Shown here piece after piece: positions 1-12,031 of a stretch of DNA of 64,000 nt. The stretch is from Zasmidium citrigriseum. Lineage: Eukaryota > Ascomycota > Dothideomycetes > Mycosphaerellales > Mycosphaerellaceae. The notes under the pieces are model-generated. The model saw nothing but the letters and a program-made list of their open reading frames with translations. It was not told the DNA's origin and did not search any database. Where the stretch lies: NCBI GenBank assembly GCA_002786025.1, contig NHNW01000062.1:62001-126000 (forward strand). The letters are read 5' to 3'. Both the position numbers and the translations under genes were made by a program. Numbering within the stretch: position 1 is the first letter of the stretch; each line of letters begins with the position of its first letter.

Positions 1-32
1 CTCAAGGCACCGCCAACAATTTGTTCTCCAAT

Positions 33-581
33 ATGGCCAACCTCAAGGATGTACTCGAGGACAAAGTGAAAGAGATCGGACACATGGAGAAGGAGATCGA
101 AGACAAAGGCCATAAAATGGTTGACGAGAAAAAGCACGGTATCATGGATCAGATCCAGAATGCAGTGAAAGAAGTCGCACATTTAGGGAAAGAAATGGAG
201 GCGAAAGCCAAAGCCGCTGCAACGGAGACCGTCGCGGAGAAGGAACACGAGGCACAAGCTGCCATGAATCGTGCAGCGGAAGCGGCTAGGACGACGACTG
301 CTCAACAGAGAGAAAACCTGAACTCTGCAATTTCAGAGAGACAGCGTGAGGCCGAGGATGCATACAATAGGGGATTCGAAGCTGCGAGGGCTGGGATGGC
401 ACAGCAGAGGGACAATCTCAATACGGCAGTGAATGAGGGTGCACATGGAGTGGACGATGCGGTGGCGAGGACGTCTGACGCGACTAGGTCGGCGTTGCAG
501 CAGCAAAGGGACAATCTCAACGCCGCCCTGTCGGAGAAGGACGAGTCTGTGCCGCCAAAGCCTGGGTCTTCGCAGCCTTGA
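33..581 (+). CDS. Hendecad-repeat coiled-coil (LEA-like) protein, possibly 5'-truncated
   Basis: Not a family I can name. From the ATG at 33 it encodes about 182 residues, but the same frame is open to the window edge, so the true start may lie upstream. It is rich in Lys, Glu, Ala and Gln and has no signal peptide or membrane segment. The C-terminal half has three copies of a 33-residue unit, each with the core QQR(E/D)NLN; 33 residues is three hendecads, typical of amphipathic helices in LEA group 3-like or lipid-droplet-binding proteins. A desiccation or membrane-surface role is inference from composition only. It ends in a disordered Pro/Ser tail. The stop is clear; the start is not. Confidence 0.6.
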   Translation: MANLKDVLEDKVKEIGHMEKEIEDKGHKMVDEKKHGIMDQIQNAVKEVAHLGKEMEAKAKAAATETVAEKEHEAQAAMNRAAEAARTTTAQQRENLNSAISERQREAEDAYNRGFEAARAGMAQQRDNLNTAVNEGAHGVDDAVARTSDATRSALQQQRDNLNAALSEKDESVPPKPGSSQP

Positions 582-945
582 CGAGAGGAAGAGATGATGA
601 GATGAGCGAGATTGCACGTTTCGAGCCGGAATGATTGTGTTTACAGCGTTGGATTTCATCGCGAGATACCTACTTCGTTCTTGACCTTGCGAAAGCGACC
701 CATAATGCCAATTTTTACTCTCAAAATCATTACTATTCTAGGACGGCCAATCCTGCCTGTCCCGAATTATGTATTTCTACATAGTCAGCTTCCAATTGCT
801 GGTCCCTATTTTCCAAACCACGAACTCCCGATACCTTTCCATCCAAGACGGCCTCCCTTCCCATAAACGCCTGTCTCTGTCGAGACTATATCGCTAAAGT
901 TACATGTACAGATATTACATTTATGACAGACCGCAGACCGGCTTA
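582..945. other. Convergent intergenic spacer
   Basis: It lies between two convergent genes and should hold both 3' untranslated ends. A pyrimidine-rich, A/T-leaning stretch follows the upstream stop. No ORF or repeat of note was seen. Confidence 0.5.
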
Positions 946-2847
946 TCAAGTCGTCAAGAGGACCGCTGTCAAGAACGCCAACAGAACGTGGAAATGTGGA
1001 TTATCGACCGCCTTCGATGCTGAAGACGTCGTTGAGGCCCTCGCCGCGGATCCCGATCTCGATGCTGTGCTCTGACGTTGTGTCGTTCGTGCCGAAGAAG
1101 CCTTCCCAGTCACAACAACCGAGCCGCCTCGTGAGAGTGTCTGATCGCCAATAACCAAAGTGCCGTCTGCATTGGTATATCCCATCGTACTGCCATCGAC
1201 GGTGATCATACCAGTCTGAGTGCCATCATCATTCGCAGCAGCACTCGCATGAGGAGCTTGACCAGGGACAGCCGTCGTTACTCCGTTGACGACGACTGCA
1301 GAGCCGTCAGAAGCCATTGCGAGGGTTAACTTGCCTCGATGCTCGTCTTGTCCTGGCCTCTTGCTCGTCATGCCCAGGACGCTGGCGATGACATCTCCGA
1401 TCGCTGGTGTCGATCGGGGAGGGTCATTCGCGGGGCTTGGATCTGTGTAGACAGTGGCAACCGGTCCATTATTCGGCAAGGTAAGTCCCAGACTCTCAGG
1501 AAGAGCAGTCACTTTCGGTTCACTGGTCTGTACCGGCACGGCAGTAGGATCCGGCTGCCCCGACGTCGGGTAGGCGCTATTGGCATTGGGCATCGTCGGC
1601 TTCGCCTCATCGCTGACTTCCGTCAGGGCGAGCGGAGGATCGAAAAGGACTGCGTCTTCATTGAAGATGAAATTGCACGGATTGTCATCTCCATACATGG
1701 ATCCTGGCTCTTGGAATCCTGCGGGTTGGATCGTTTTGAAAGCTTCGGGGATCATCAAGACCGGAGCGTAGTCGTTCCATATCGTTGAGCAGAGGTTGCT
1801 CGCCGCTTCTGAGATGTAAGACCGGTGAGTAAAGACATTTGTTTCCGTGGTCTTGTCTAGCGAGTAGGTGAAGGTTTGCGTGATGTTGGCGTAAGTGTAG
1901 GGCATGGGTTCTACGAAGCAACTCGGCTGACATCGATAGATGTCCGCAGGGACCGGGTAGTTGAAGTTGGCGTAGTTGACCTTTTGGGGTGGTCCGTAGC
2001 CGCCGCCAGGTTTGCCGCAGTGGGAGGAGACGGCGGCTGGCTCCTGTGCGATGATTAATGTCTGGGGACTGGAGAAGGTTGTGCCCTCGCTCGTGTACGC
2101 CCAGGATCCCTCAAACTCGATGTAAACGGTCGGGCTCGTCAAGGTGGTGTTCAAAGTTTTGACTGTGTTTGGCTTGCCTGTAATCGTTGGACCCATGGTA
2201 GATGTCGGACAACTGGCACGGTGGCATGAGTCGCAGGAGCTGTCCACAGTGACTGGCCAATACAGAAGCTTGACTGAGGCTTCCTGCATGGCGCATAGCG
2301 GCTGCCCCAGGGAGCTTTGAATTGGTGTCACTGTGGCAGAGCCACATATTGGTGACGTTGGATACGGCGGTGGTGTGTCGGCGTCCGATGAGCTCTCGTA
2401 TATCGCCAGATCGCTTGAGTAGGACTTCTGTAGGCCAGCGCAGTCTTTCGGTGCTATCGTACAATCTGGTTGAGGGATACTGCGAAATACAGAAGAAGGC
2501 GACTTGAGAACACTGGTCCAAGGAGAGGTCGTAGTGACAGTGGAAATTGTCCTGGAGCCGTTGATCCGCGGGAAACCATCACAGAGTGTGTAGGGAGTGT
2601 CATCTGAACTCAAGTGAGTCTTCGTTGTGATAGTCGTCCCGGGCATGAGTGATCTTATCGTGGAAGTGATTGTCGTTTCGGATAGGAACGTCCTCCCTTG
2701 GGATTGAACCCAGTCTTGCTTCGCAGCATTGCATCGTGAGGCGTACTCGCTTCCGGATCCAGTTGGAGGAAGGCTAGAGGCAAGAACTTGTACACAGCAT
2801 GTGAGTATCGTCCAGAGCAGGGCCAAACTTGGTGTCTTCTTTCTCAT
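946..2847 (-). CDS. GPI-anchored Ser/Thr-rich cell-wall protein
   Basis: A single-exon protein of 633 residues. The N-terminus (MRKKTPSLALLWTILTCCVQ) is a basic-then-hydrophobic secretion signal, cut near the ASS residues around position 24. The middle is rich in Thr, Ser and Pro, with many Cys in the first 400 residues (CSxSC-type pairs), suggesting a disulfide-bonded extracellular module. Residues 590-615 are a Ser/Thr/Ala linker, and the last 20 residues are hydrophobic (VLLAFLTAVLLTT), as expected for a GPI-addition signal. It is probably attached to the plasma membrane or wall glucan. No catalytic motif was recognised; it resembles fungal wall proteins of unknown function. The signal and GPI ends together make secretion and anchoring quite secure. 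Confidence 0.8.
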   Translation of the reverse strand: MRKKTPSLALLWTILTCCVQVLASSLPPTGSGSEYASRCNAAKQDWVQSQGRTFLSETTITSTIRSLMPGTTITTKTHLSSDDTPYTLCDGFPRINGSRTISTVTTTSPWTSVLKSPSSVFRSIPQPDCTIAPKDCAGLQKSYSSDLAIYESSSDADTPPPYPTSPICGSATVTPIQSSLGQPLCAMQEASVKLLYWPVTVDSSCDSCHRASCPTSTMGPTITGKPNTVKTLNTTLTSPTVYIEFEGSWAYTSEGTTFSSPQTLIIAQEPAAVSSHCGKPGGGYGPPQKVNYANFNYPVPADIYRCQPSCFVEPMPYTYANITQTFTYSLDKTTETNVFTHRSYISEAASNLCSTIWNDYAPVLMIPEAFKTIQPAGFQEPGSMYGDDNPCNFIFNEDAVLFDPPLALTEVSDEAKPTMPNANSAYPTSGQPDPTAVPVQTSEPKVTALPESLGLTLPNNGPVATVYTDPSPANDPPRSTPAIGDVIASVLGMTSKRPGQDEHRGKLTLAMASDGSAVVVNGVTTAVPGQAPHASAAANDDGTQTGMITVDGSTMGYTNADGTLVIGDQTLSRGGSVVVTGKASSARTTQRQSTASRSGSAARASTTSSASKAVDNPHFHVLLAFLTAVLLTT

Positions 2848-3481
2848 CTTTGACGATTCGCCACTGCCGCTTCAGCGTTTTCTTCAATTCGTCATGGGCC
2901 GAACTCCCAACGGCGCCATTGCTGCCGAGATACCAGCTGCGCGAGTCGCGATTGCTATCCTGGATCCAAAACTCCTTTTCTGCAGCCAGAGTAAATGGTC
3001 GTGTGTATGTTGGAGAGTCTGAAGCCATCATCATCGAGTCCTGGCGTTGACGTGTTTTTCTTGGATCCAACGATCTGGCTTCTGGCCCGAGCAGGCACCG
3101 TTCAAAGCCTATACTGAATACGAGTCGCTAGCCGGCACTACCCGGCCACTCACATGCCATTCAGGGTACGATTAAGCTCCGAACTAGTTCTACCGAGTCC
3201 AAACACCTGGTTGTTAACTTCGGTATTATTTTCAGAACGACAAGGATGCATACTCTTCTTTCCGACCAGCAAGCACCTATACCTTCATCCTCTGCCGGAC
3301 AATCACACTGCTGAGAAATAAATTGGAATATTGAAACCTTTCAAGCACCCGCAACGCCTCGATTGTAACACATTCCATGAGCGTCAATACGCAAGAACGA
3401 ATGAACCACCCCGGACCGCATGTTCACCTTTTGCGCCATCTCCCGCCAGGAACCACGTCCCTGAGATGCAAGCAGACCTTC
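2848..3481. other. Intergenic region upstream of the wall-protein gene
   Basis: It holds the promoter of the minus-strand wall protein and the 3' flank of the bZIP gene. No long ORF with coding character was seen. Confidence 0.4.
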
Positions 3482-4097
3482 TCATTTTCGTGGAGCAGGC
3501 GAAAACATCTCTTCATCAGACGACCGATCATCTGTCTCAAGCTCAATGGTCCTTGAGTTATCTCTCGCCGCCAGAAGCGTGACCCCGTCGCGGAAAAAGC
3601 GTTGGAATGCGGCTTCGAACATCTGGTTTCTGGCCTGAAGTTGCTTGCACCGCTCTTGAAGCTTCTCGATCTTGTCGTAGAGACCATGAATCCGCAGGCG
3701 CTGTCGTTCTCGATGAGCCCGTTGACTGCGAAACATCCATCAGCTTGGCCGCCAAGAGACACTCCGGATTGACTTACGCTGCTCGATTCTGAGCCTTGCG
3801 CTTCGAAGCCCTTCCGTCGTGAGCCGGATCTGTACTCGTCCTCCTTGGACTGGTGATGGATGGCGAAAAGACAGCAGCGGATTCGGCGGGGCTCTGTTCT
3901 GTCCCAGGGGTCCAAGCATGCTCCTCTAGAAGATCGACATTATCTGGAGAGCGACTATTCGATGAGAAGTGAACGGCAGCGATTTGTTGGCCGTCCTCGA
4001 AGAGGGATTGATAACAAGGCCACCATAGCTGGTCTTTGACGGGGAAATCTCCAGGATCTGGCGCAGGGAGTTGCTCAAACGTCGTCTCTTCTTCCAT
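3482..4097 (-). CDS. Short bZIP transcription factor (Yap/Pap1-like basic region)
   Basis: Two exons, 4097-3778 and 3725-3482, joined across a 52-nt GTAAGT...GCAG intron, give 187 residues. The join rebuilds the basic region KAQNRAAQRAHRERQRLR near residues 100-118, matching the NxxAQxxFR signature of fungal Yap/Pap1 bZIP factors but with His where Phe is usual. A leucine-zipper-like helix follows (IxxLYDKIEKLQERCKQLQ). The N-terminal 100 residues are acidic and Ser/Pro-rich, likely disordered. It is much shorter than Yap1 and lacks the C-terminal Cys-rich redox domain, so oxidative-stress sensing cannot be assumed. The splice falls inside the DNA-binding helix, so mis-splicing would destroy the factor. 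Confidence is high for the family, low for the regulon. Confidence 0.85.
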
Positions 4098-7000
4098 ATG
4101 TCGATTTTGCAGGTGCAGTCGCTTCGATGTTTACTGACGAGGGGACAAGAGCCAGCCTTTGTCATAATATATTCTCCTTGCGACATGTCGGTCCCACCAC
4201 ACAGCTCTGTCCCGTCCGAATCAGGAAGTCAGTCGCTTTCAAATGCCCCGTCTGAAGTCTTGGCTCCGCGCCTTGAACGAGAAAGCTGCTGATAAGGTGG
4301 AGACATCGTTCGAGCAGAAGCGAGATTCACGCGTGCCAGAGTGCTTGTTTCCCACAATCACATGGAATGGCATCCTGCTGTGCGCCACAAGCTGAATCGG
4401 CGTGGTCTCAATCCAGAAATATCCCAATCGAGCCTGTCAGCTGTGGCTGGTCCTCTACCAATACGAGATGCAGGAGGAGCTTCGAAACAGCGGTAGCTGC
4501 AAGCAGGCGAGCCGGGCCTTGGAGGCGTCCATTTGCAATGCCTGTGTAATGCTGTGAAATCACAGCACGGCAAGACAAAGCTGCAAGCACACTGAGACCA
4601 CATGCTGGGTCTGGATGATCAAGAGGTAGTCCATATTGATAAAGCTTACCGCGAGCCGGGTAGCACATGCTGGCGGCCATGTATGTCCATTGGTGGACTT
4701 TTTGCTACATGGCGCTCTGTTGAGGTCTGTCGACGAAAATAACAGTCGCTTAATGCCATGCACATGTAGCACAATGCTGACACGTCCTTGTTAGTAACTT
4801 GTGGTTGTTGATTGGGAGTTCGCAGGAAAGGAGGAAAGACCTGATTTATCTCCAGCCTGATCAGCCCCCTTGCGCCTAAGCCTTCCTGGCCTGGTGGACA
4901 GCTGAATGCCTGTGAGTCGCGAGACAATTTCTCCAGTCGACACGTCGCGCTCCAACACCTGCCAGATGGAGAACAAAAGCACCAAACAATTTCAATTTCA
5001 ATGCCAATGCTTGCTGAATGTGCGCTCGCATTGCGAGCGTTTACTCCCCACTAAGCCGTTCATGCGTCAAAAAAACAAGCAAGTAGCCAAATACGAGACG
5101 CCTCTAACATATCCCTTCCGGATCGGTAACGAGCCGTTCAGAAGGATGCAGTTGAGGGACGTATACATGAACTCCGCATCCCCTTTGCCTTCGCGCTGAG
5201 CTCAATACTACAACACTGATAGCCTGACATGTTCTCCGCGGCCAGAGACCGCCCGCAAGAAACACATTCCGGCTGTCGACATAAGCCACAAGCCCTTCGC
5301 CCTTCACGATAAGCTATTCACGGCCCTCGAGTCCTCGACGTTCACGGTTCCTAGGGTGAACTTCTGGCAGAGGCAGACAGAACTGCCCACTCGACCGGAC
5401 AGCCGATGTACCAGCCGGCCGTTGAATCTGCAACGACATCATGCGTCCTTGCTCCGAATGAGAAGTGACTTCGACACGGCATACGACCAGCCTAATTGAT
5501 GGTAGCTGTCGATATCCTACTGCCCAACGATCGCCCGTCGAGCATACGGGAACAGTACCAGGGAATGTATCTCTGGAGTACCATCAGGCCAGAACGAGGC
5601 TGATCCTGGGCTAAGGATATTGCATGTGCCACATGCCGCTCCCAAGGCAGATGAGGGAGGGTAGATTGTGGTCCAGCCCGCGAACATATGTAGGCTTCGA
5701 TGTCGACGTTTCGACGTTCCGGCCGAAACCGAGAACAATCCTTTCATGCAGGTCCGTCGGATGCTGTGTCCATTCAAGAACCGCCACTGCTTGACCTATG
5801 GGAAACCTGTGCCGCTGCAGTCAAACGATTCATCGACAGGACCGTACTGCTCGAGACGCCCAATCGCCGCCGATCAGGACTATGTTGTCAGACAGGAATC
5901 CTGCTCTCGACGACTCGCTAGGGTGATCTCTGGGTGCTCGTGCGGAATGCGCTGTAGCACATCCTGGAAATTTTTTGTCAAAGGATGCTTCTTGTCTGGT
6001 CTGCACGGGTCGTTCGTAGTTCGGAGGCCACGCGACTTGTTCGACCGCAACGAGTACGACTCTAATCCTCGGTCATTTGATCCGTTCGATGATATTTGCG
6101 ATATTCACGAAGTACGCCATTGCCGGAAGATCAAGATCGCGGTCTGCCACGCTCGATAGATTCGTCGATGGAACAGGACGAACCACATTACCACAAAGCC
6201 CAAGCATCAGTCCTGCTCTCAAGGCGAGAGGGGCTATGTTCTGCAAGGGCTTTTCCGCTGTTGTTGAGTCTACTTTCACTGGAGACGGATCTTTCACCAA
6301 ATCTGGACCACTCCTTCCAGGTCGGCGACCATTCCACGCAACCTACATCCGCGGCGGAAGTGTAGGTGACTGGATTGGACCCTGGTGTAAAGAGGGTGGC
6401 GTTGCCCATATGATCTTGGCTACGACCTTCCAAAATGACAAGGGAAGCAACATGCTTCATGTGGCAACTGTCACGTTCCTTATGGGCCAGTAGGAATGCC
6501 AACGATGACCTTTATTGACGGCAATTGCGGCTACACATTCCACCTCTGCTTTCGAGCTCCACATGCATTAGCCCAGCCACGCGGAAAAAGATTAGGATTA
6601 TGTGGAGTTGAGAAAGGGAAGACACATGGGACAAAGTCAATGGAATCTTCGGCTACTCCCAAGAACTACATGAGCTACCCCGTCGGAAAGGCAACTGCAG
6701 GATAAACAAGTCATTCTCTCCCAAGCAATTGACGCTTCGCAGAGTGTTATTCTTCTGGCTTGTCGCAAATACGGTGCAGTCTTATCTTTCACACCATCGC
6801 GAACACCCTTGGATATGCGACATTCAATCAAGCCCTCCACACATGCGTAATGAGGTTTGACCCTGGCCAGGCTCTCGACAGGTTCACTGGAGAGGCCTCG
6901 GAAACACCTCCTAGCTGAAGTTCCCTGGGCCTGGAACATGGGCCTGGAACATGGTCTCCCGAACTTCGACTTGCCGAGAAAGGTTCCATGTGGAATGCTT

Positions 7001-9172
7001 CATGCAGGGCAGCAGAATGATACACTAAGTCGCTACCCTGCCTCGTCAGCAAAGTGACCTACGGCAGACTCCATGTGTCGACGCAAAGACAGCCCCCAGA
7101 CCGCAGCCGGCACTACTGTGGTCCAGGCGAGATGTCACCTGGTACTTCGCAGGCCGTACAAGCTTTTGTTTGAAGGGCTCACAATGAAAGCAAAACTGAA
7201 GGCTTGCTGTAACTTCATGGTGTCGTCCAATCTGGAGTTGAATCCGTGGTCATATGGCCGAGATCTGGATTCACTCTCGGCATATGCCTTCTCAGCAACG
7301 ACACGCTACGTCAAGGCAGTTGAAATCTTCGACCGGTTTGCGGTGGAGAAGTCAATTCACAGAGAACGAACTCATCGCAAGAGTTTCTCTTGGACGTCCA
7401 GTTAAAAAAGATTGCAGTGACGTATCTAACAATCTCGTTTCCTTCGAAGCTTGGCTGGCGTACCACTGATCGACAAGGAACATCAAGCAGCACGGCAAAA
7501 GCTCAAAAGAGGAAGGTTGAATGAAGGCCGGCCTGCAGATCCGCCGGAAGTGGATTCTTCAATCAAAGCGGAACGATTCCCACGACAAGATGTGGCGCCC
7601 TTAAAAGAGGTCATTTAAAATCTATTGATTGGGCCCCAGTTCTCTCGTCAGGAAGCTGAAGTAAGAGTTCATTGTTGGCAAGCCCATTTGGGGACCTCCC
7701 CGGAGAAAGGAAAGCAACAGAAATGTACCCCATGGGGGACGCCGAGCACGCCATCTCTACAGCGAGGAGAGAGTGCCGATCGTGGCGTAAAAGTGGTTAA
7801 GCATATTGACGCCAGGCGAGCTTGACTTTGAGGCTGAGTGGAGGCGAAAGTCTGCCCAACGGACACTTCGGCAACAGCAGAAAGCCGTTTGTTGCGCATC
7901 CGGTGGAGCTGGCCGCGTGGGAAGCCCGAATGGACGAATGCCATTTGTGTATCAGCTGTAAGGACTGCAGGGCATCGAAGATCCATAGCACCTGGCGAAC
8001 AACATGGGCCCGGCCGTAGCGACCGGACACAAGCTCACAACTTCATGAATTCAAGCTACCAAAGCTTCGTAGATCCAAGATTTTTCGTCACGGCAAGATG
8101 TTAAAGAAATGGGTGGCACGCTTCATTTGCCGCCACGCACTCGATACGGCTCTCCAAAAGTGTTGCTTCGACAACGAGTTTGGCCCCTGGATTACGATCA
8201 AGTCGTCAATGACACTGCTCAACGCACCTATCGGTCCTATCCACAGCCAAATGACAGGAAGACTTCATCGTCACAGAGCCGCATGACATTGTATGCAGTG
8301 GCTTCATCCTTCGGACCGTCGACCGGACCTGAAATACTGTTTCTGACCAATGAAGTGTGCTGTTATTGTTGCTGAGCACCGAACTTGACGGCAAATGCGG
8401 TTCTTTCGGGGATTCCTCTAAATCCAAGCCACCTACCAAACTCTTGCTCCGCCAACGAGATCGCCGCATGTACGCGGGTGGCGTCTCTGCGTTTGCAAAC
8501 GTCTCCACGAGCTCCGCATGAACGACCACGACAGCACGACCGCTGATCGATTCTGCATACTACGCGAGTACATTGGAACTATCGAGGCTTAAGGTGTTGC
8601 TTATCTGGCGAAGCTCGATCGTCGGCTAATTTTGATCGAGATGCTCTGTTACGCTGCTACGACGGCCAATTTGGATATTAATGAAAGAAACGGCATGACA
8701 TTCTTAGGAACGGCTACGGCCATCGCTTGGACGAATGGCAAGCGAGTCGAAACTAATGCTGGGGAAATGGATCCACTAGCAAGAACAAGCAAACGCCCTA
8801 GCGGTGCCACCGGCCTACTGGTAAGCCACGGATTGGCCCTCATTAGCTTCAGGGACGACATGAGTGGAGCAATGGTGCACCTGGTGCCTATGCAGATCTC
8901 TCATCAAGCATCGGCATTTCACGAAACTAAGAACTTAGGCCAACTCAGCAGCGAAGGCTACGTTGTATTTGCCTGCCTCTTGGCCCGATTCATGGTTTGC
9001 CGCTCGATTGCCTCAAGCGGAGCGGTGGGTTTAGTTCGTCTTTTCTCGTTGCAACGTTTTGACCCCTTCTCTGCATCTTTCGCTTCCAGAGGCATATATT
9101 AAGGTGTGCCTTCTCCAGACTTCCCCAGTTTCTTGCCTTACCCCATCTTTCACACGACAACCTACCGCCACC
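4098..9172. other. Gene-poor block of about 5 kb
   Basis: No ORF longer than about 165 codons occurs, and the overlapping short ORFs on both strands show no recognisable domain or consistent splice joins. Base composition is not strongly A/T-rich, so heavy RIP is not obvious by eye. A 13-bp unit (ggcctggaacatg) is repeated in tandem at about 6928-6953. The last 100 bases contain TATATTAA at 9095-9102, a likely TATA element for the peroxidase that starts at 9173. The block may hold an eroded transposon or a non-coding RNA, but I cannot show either. Confidence 0.5.
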
Positions 9173-10852
9173 ATGAAGTACTCCGCAGTCCTCATGGGCT
9201 CGATGGCCCTCACGGCCTCAGCCTTCCCCGCTGTCATGCAGATGTCCGATGTCATTCTCAAGTCTCGCGACATGGAGCAGGCCGCCGAGCTCCACAAGCG
9301 CGCTGAAGAGGAGAAGCGCCAGCTGCCTGACCCAACAGCTGCCCAAGCAATTTCCAAGGCGAGAGGCAACTGCGGTGTCGTCCCTTGCCTTGTGTTCGAC
9401 GCCAATGAGCAATACGTTTCGACCACTGGCGAGCACGCCTATGCCAGCCCGGCCGCCGACGAGATTCGAGGTAAGGACTTTCAACAATGCAGAATCCTGG
9501 CATGACGGAAGAGCTAATTCAAACGATCAGGCCCATGCCCCGGTCTCAACGCTGCTGCCAACCACGGCTACCTATCAAGATCTGGCATTCTCACCATCGA
9601 GAACACCATCGAGGGTCTCGGTGCTGCGTACGGCATGAGTCCTGACCTTGCTGGTTTCCTTGCCGCCTACGGCATCATCTTCGACGGCGACCCAGTCGCT
9701 ATGACCTGGTCGATCGGTGGCCCACTGCCAACCAACCAGCTCACCAAGGGCCTCCTTGGCCAGGGCCAGGGTATCTCCTACTCTCACAACCTGTACGAGG
9801 GTGACAGCTCGATTGCTCGACCTGACGCCTACTTGAACAACGGCGATGCCCACTCGCTCGATGTCGAGCGTTTCAAGAGTGCCTACGCTGCCACCGACTC
9901 TCGCTACCCAGGCCAATACACTCTCGACTCCTTTGCGCAAAACTTTGCCCAAAAAAGTGACGAGGTACGTAAAGTGAAGGGCAGAAGCCACCCTATTGCA
10001 TGTCTGAGACAGATGCTGACCTACCCCTTACTTTTAGTCTGTTGCGACGAACCCATACTACTTCGCTGCTCCATTCTCTACCACTCTTGTTTCGCCAGCA
10101 GCGTAAGTGACACTCGTTCTTCCAGACATCTCGCAAATGCTAACATTTTACGTTCAGCTACAACTTCGTCATCAACTTCATGAGCAATCACACCGCCGAG
10201 AACAAGAACGGCTACTTCGATGGCCCAATGTTCAAGCAGTTCTTCGCCATCGAGGGTGACTCTCCCGACAACTTCAAGTGGCTGCCAGGTCAGGAGCGTA
10301 TCCCAGACAACTGGTACCGCCGCACCTCGACCAACCAGTACAACGCCGTCAACGTTTTCACCGATCTGGCTCCTCAGTTCCTTGCCTACCCAAGCTCCTT
10401 CAAGCTCGGCGGTAACACCAACGGTGTCAACACTTACGCTGGTGTCTCGCTCACTGACTTCACTGGCGGTGCCATGAACTTGAGCAGCCTCCTCGACACC
10501 TCCGGCAAGGGTGGTGCTTGCTTCTTTGCTCAGCTCGCTCAAGCGTAAGTAATCGATGAAGAAGAAGCGTAATAGCTTTGTCGAGACATTTGTTGACGTA
10601 TTGTTGCAGTGGTATCCCAGATTTCGCCAATCTGCCTCTCGCCCAGGTCACCCCGGTCACCAACCTTATCAACAACTTCCTGAAGCCAATTATGGGTGGT
10701 CTCGACTGCCCAACGCTTGATAAGTTCGATCAGACCCTCTTCAACCGGGTAAGCATTCCTGCGGCTTTTCTATGCATTATTTTACATGCTGACAATGTTT
10801 ACAGTACCCTGGCCACACCTACAGCCCCACCGGCCCAGACACCAATTACTAG
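9173..10852 (+). CDS. Secreted heme-thiolate peroxidase (chloroperoxidase/UPO family)
   Basis: Six exons (9173-9470, 9531-9964, 10038-10102, 10158-10544, 10610-10748, 10805-10852) give 456 residues. The N-terminus (MKYSAVLMGSMALTASAF) is a signal peptide followed by a propeptide-like region with basic KR motifs. The proximal heme signature GPCPGLNAAANHGYL supplies Cys102 as heme ligand. The second motif is E189-G190-D191 with Arg196 (EGDSSIAR), closer to the long unspecific-peroxygenase type than to the EHD of classic chloroperoxidase; the distal Arg/Glu pair was not located with confidence. The family (Peroxidase_2, PF01328) uses peroxide to halogenate or oxygenate small substrates. The substrate is unknown. 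All introns are short, with good GTAAG/CAG ends. Confidence 0.9.
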
Positions 10853-12031
10853 ACGATATACAACGTATAAGGGCTCTGTAAGCATGGTCAGATGCTCTAT
10901 GGGAGGAATAGAAACTGTGCTGGCACCGATGCCACCATGAGGAGACGGCCTATTCGATAATTGTCTATGGACACCACAATTTATTTTTTCATGCCCCGAA
11001 CGACTGTTGGTCATTTTCATTGATTTCGTCACTTTTATTCGTTACTCTTGACTTCGGGATGATAATTCGTTCGGTCACACAGGTGCCATTCCGCTGAGAT
11101 GGCCGTCGGCCACGCAAATTCATTCACTTGACCGCCAAGACTTTGCACGTGACACTGGGCCCACTTCCCTGAGCAACACCATGATCCACATACTCACAAT
11201 CAACAGTGTCCGCATGAGGTTTCAAACATTTGAGTGATGCTGTCACAGAAATGGAAGCAAAGGCAACTCTCACACACATGATTGAAAACAGTCCATCCAA
11301 TATCTCAAGCCCAACCTACTGAACCACGCCAACCAAACGCTTTTGCGCACCTCATAATGTATATCAAATGCGGAGATTAAGATGTACAGCGCACTTTAGA
11401 ATTTCAAAATTCCAAGGTCGACATTCTGCTATCACTGCCTTGGTCTACGAGCAAGCAGAACCAGCCAAGGCGTCGACCTGTTAACCTCCACAAGACTGAT
11501 CTAGACTTCATCTCGAGGAATGTACATCTAACCATGCCACTCACAAGGCTTTCGGCGCTCTCAGAGAGATTGCGAGAGCTGAGAACGGTGCCACGTCAGC
11601 ACAAACAGAGCCAATGAGCGCCACGCTTTTGATAGCTCTCTCTCTCTCTCGCTCTATAGACGGGTGACCAAACATCGTCAGAGATAACTCGAGGGCATTA
11701 GTCTGCAGAGCAATGATTCGGCAGCACTGCTTACCTTTGCAAACGCCGAACGTCGTTCAGCATAGGTTCGATACTCTCGCGAACAGCAACTCCAGTCATT
11801 CTCGGGGAAATCAAGCTCCACCAATATGTCACGAATGTTTCGTGAGCTTAGTCGTTGCAGTTCCCTAGGAGATATTGACGCCACAAGAGGGCACGATCGA
11901 ATGACTGGAGCGAGCTTTCGCTCCTTCCCAACCAGTTCCTGCCATTTGTCACAACACTTCCTCAACAGACAGCAACCTCCACCGGCAACGTCCCCCCACA
12001 TCACTTCGCACGTCACGAAACCCAACATAAA
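10853..12031. other. Intergenic region with CT microsatellite
   Basis: It contains the 3' flank of the peroxidase and the promoter of the next gene. A (CT)n tract runs at about 11636-11655, and the last 200 bases are A/C-rich leader sequence. Short ORFs on both strands here look non-coding. Confidence 0.45.

Noticed and set aside
8632..9102. 156-codon plus-strand frame before the peroxidase
   Set aside because: No recognised family, overlaps the peroxidase TATA region, no coding signature.
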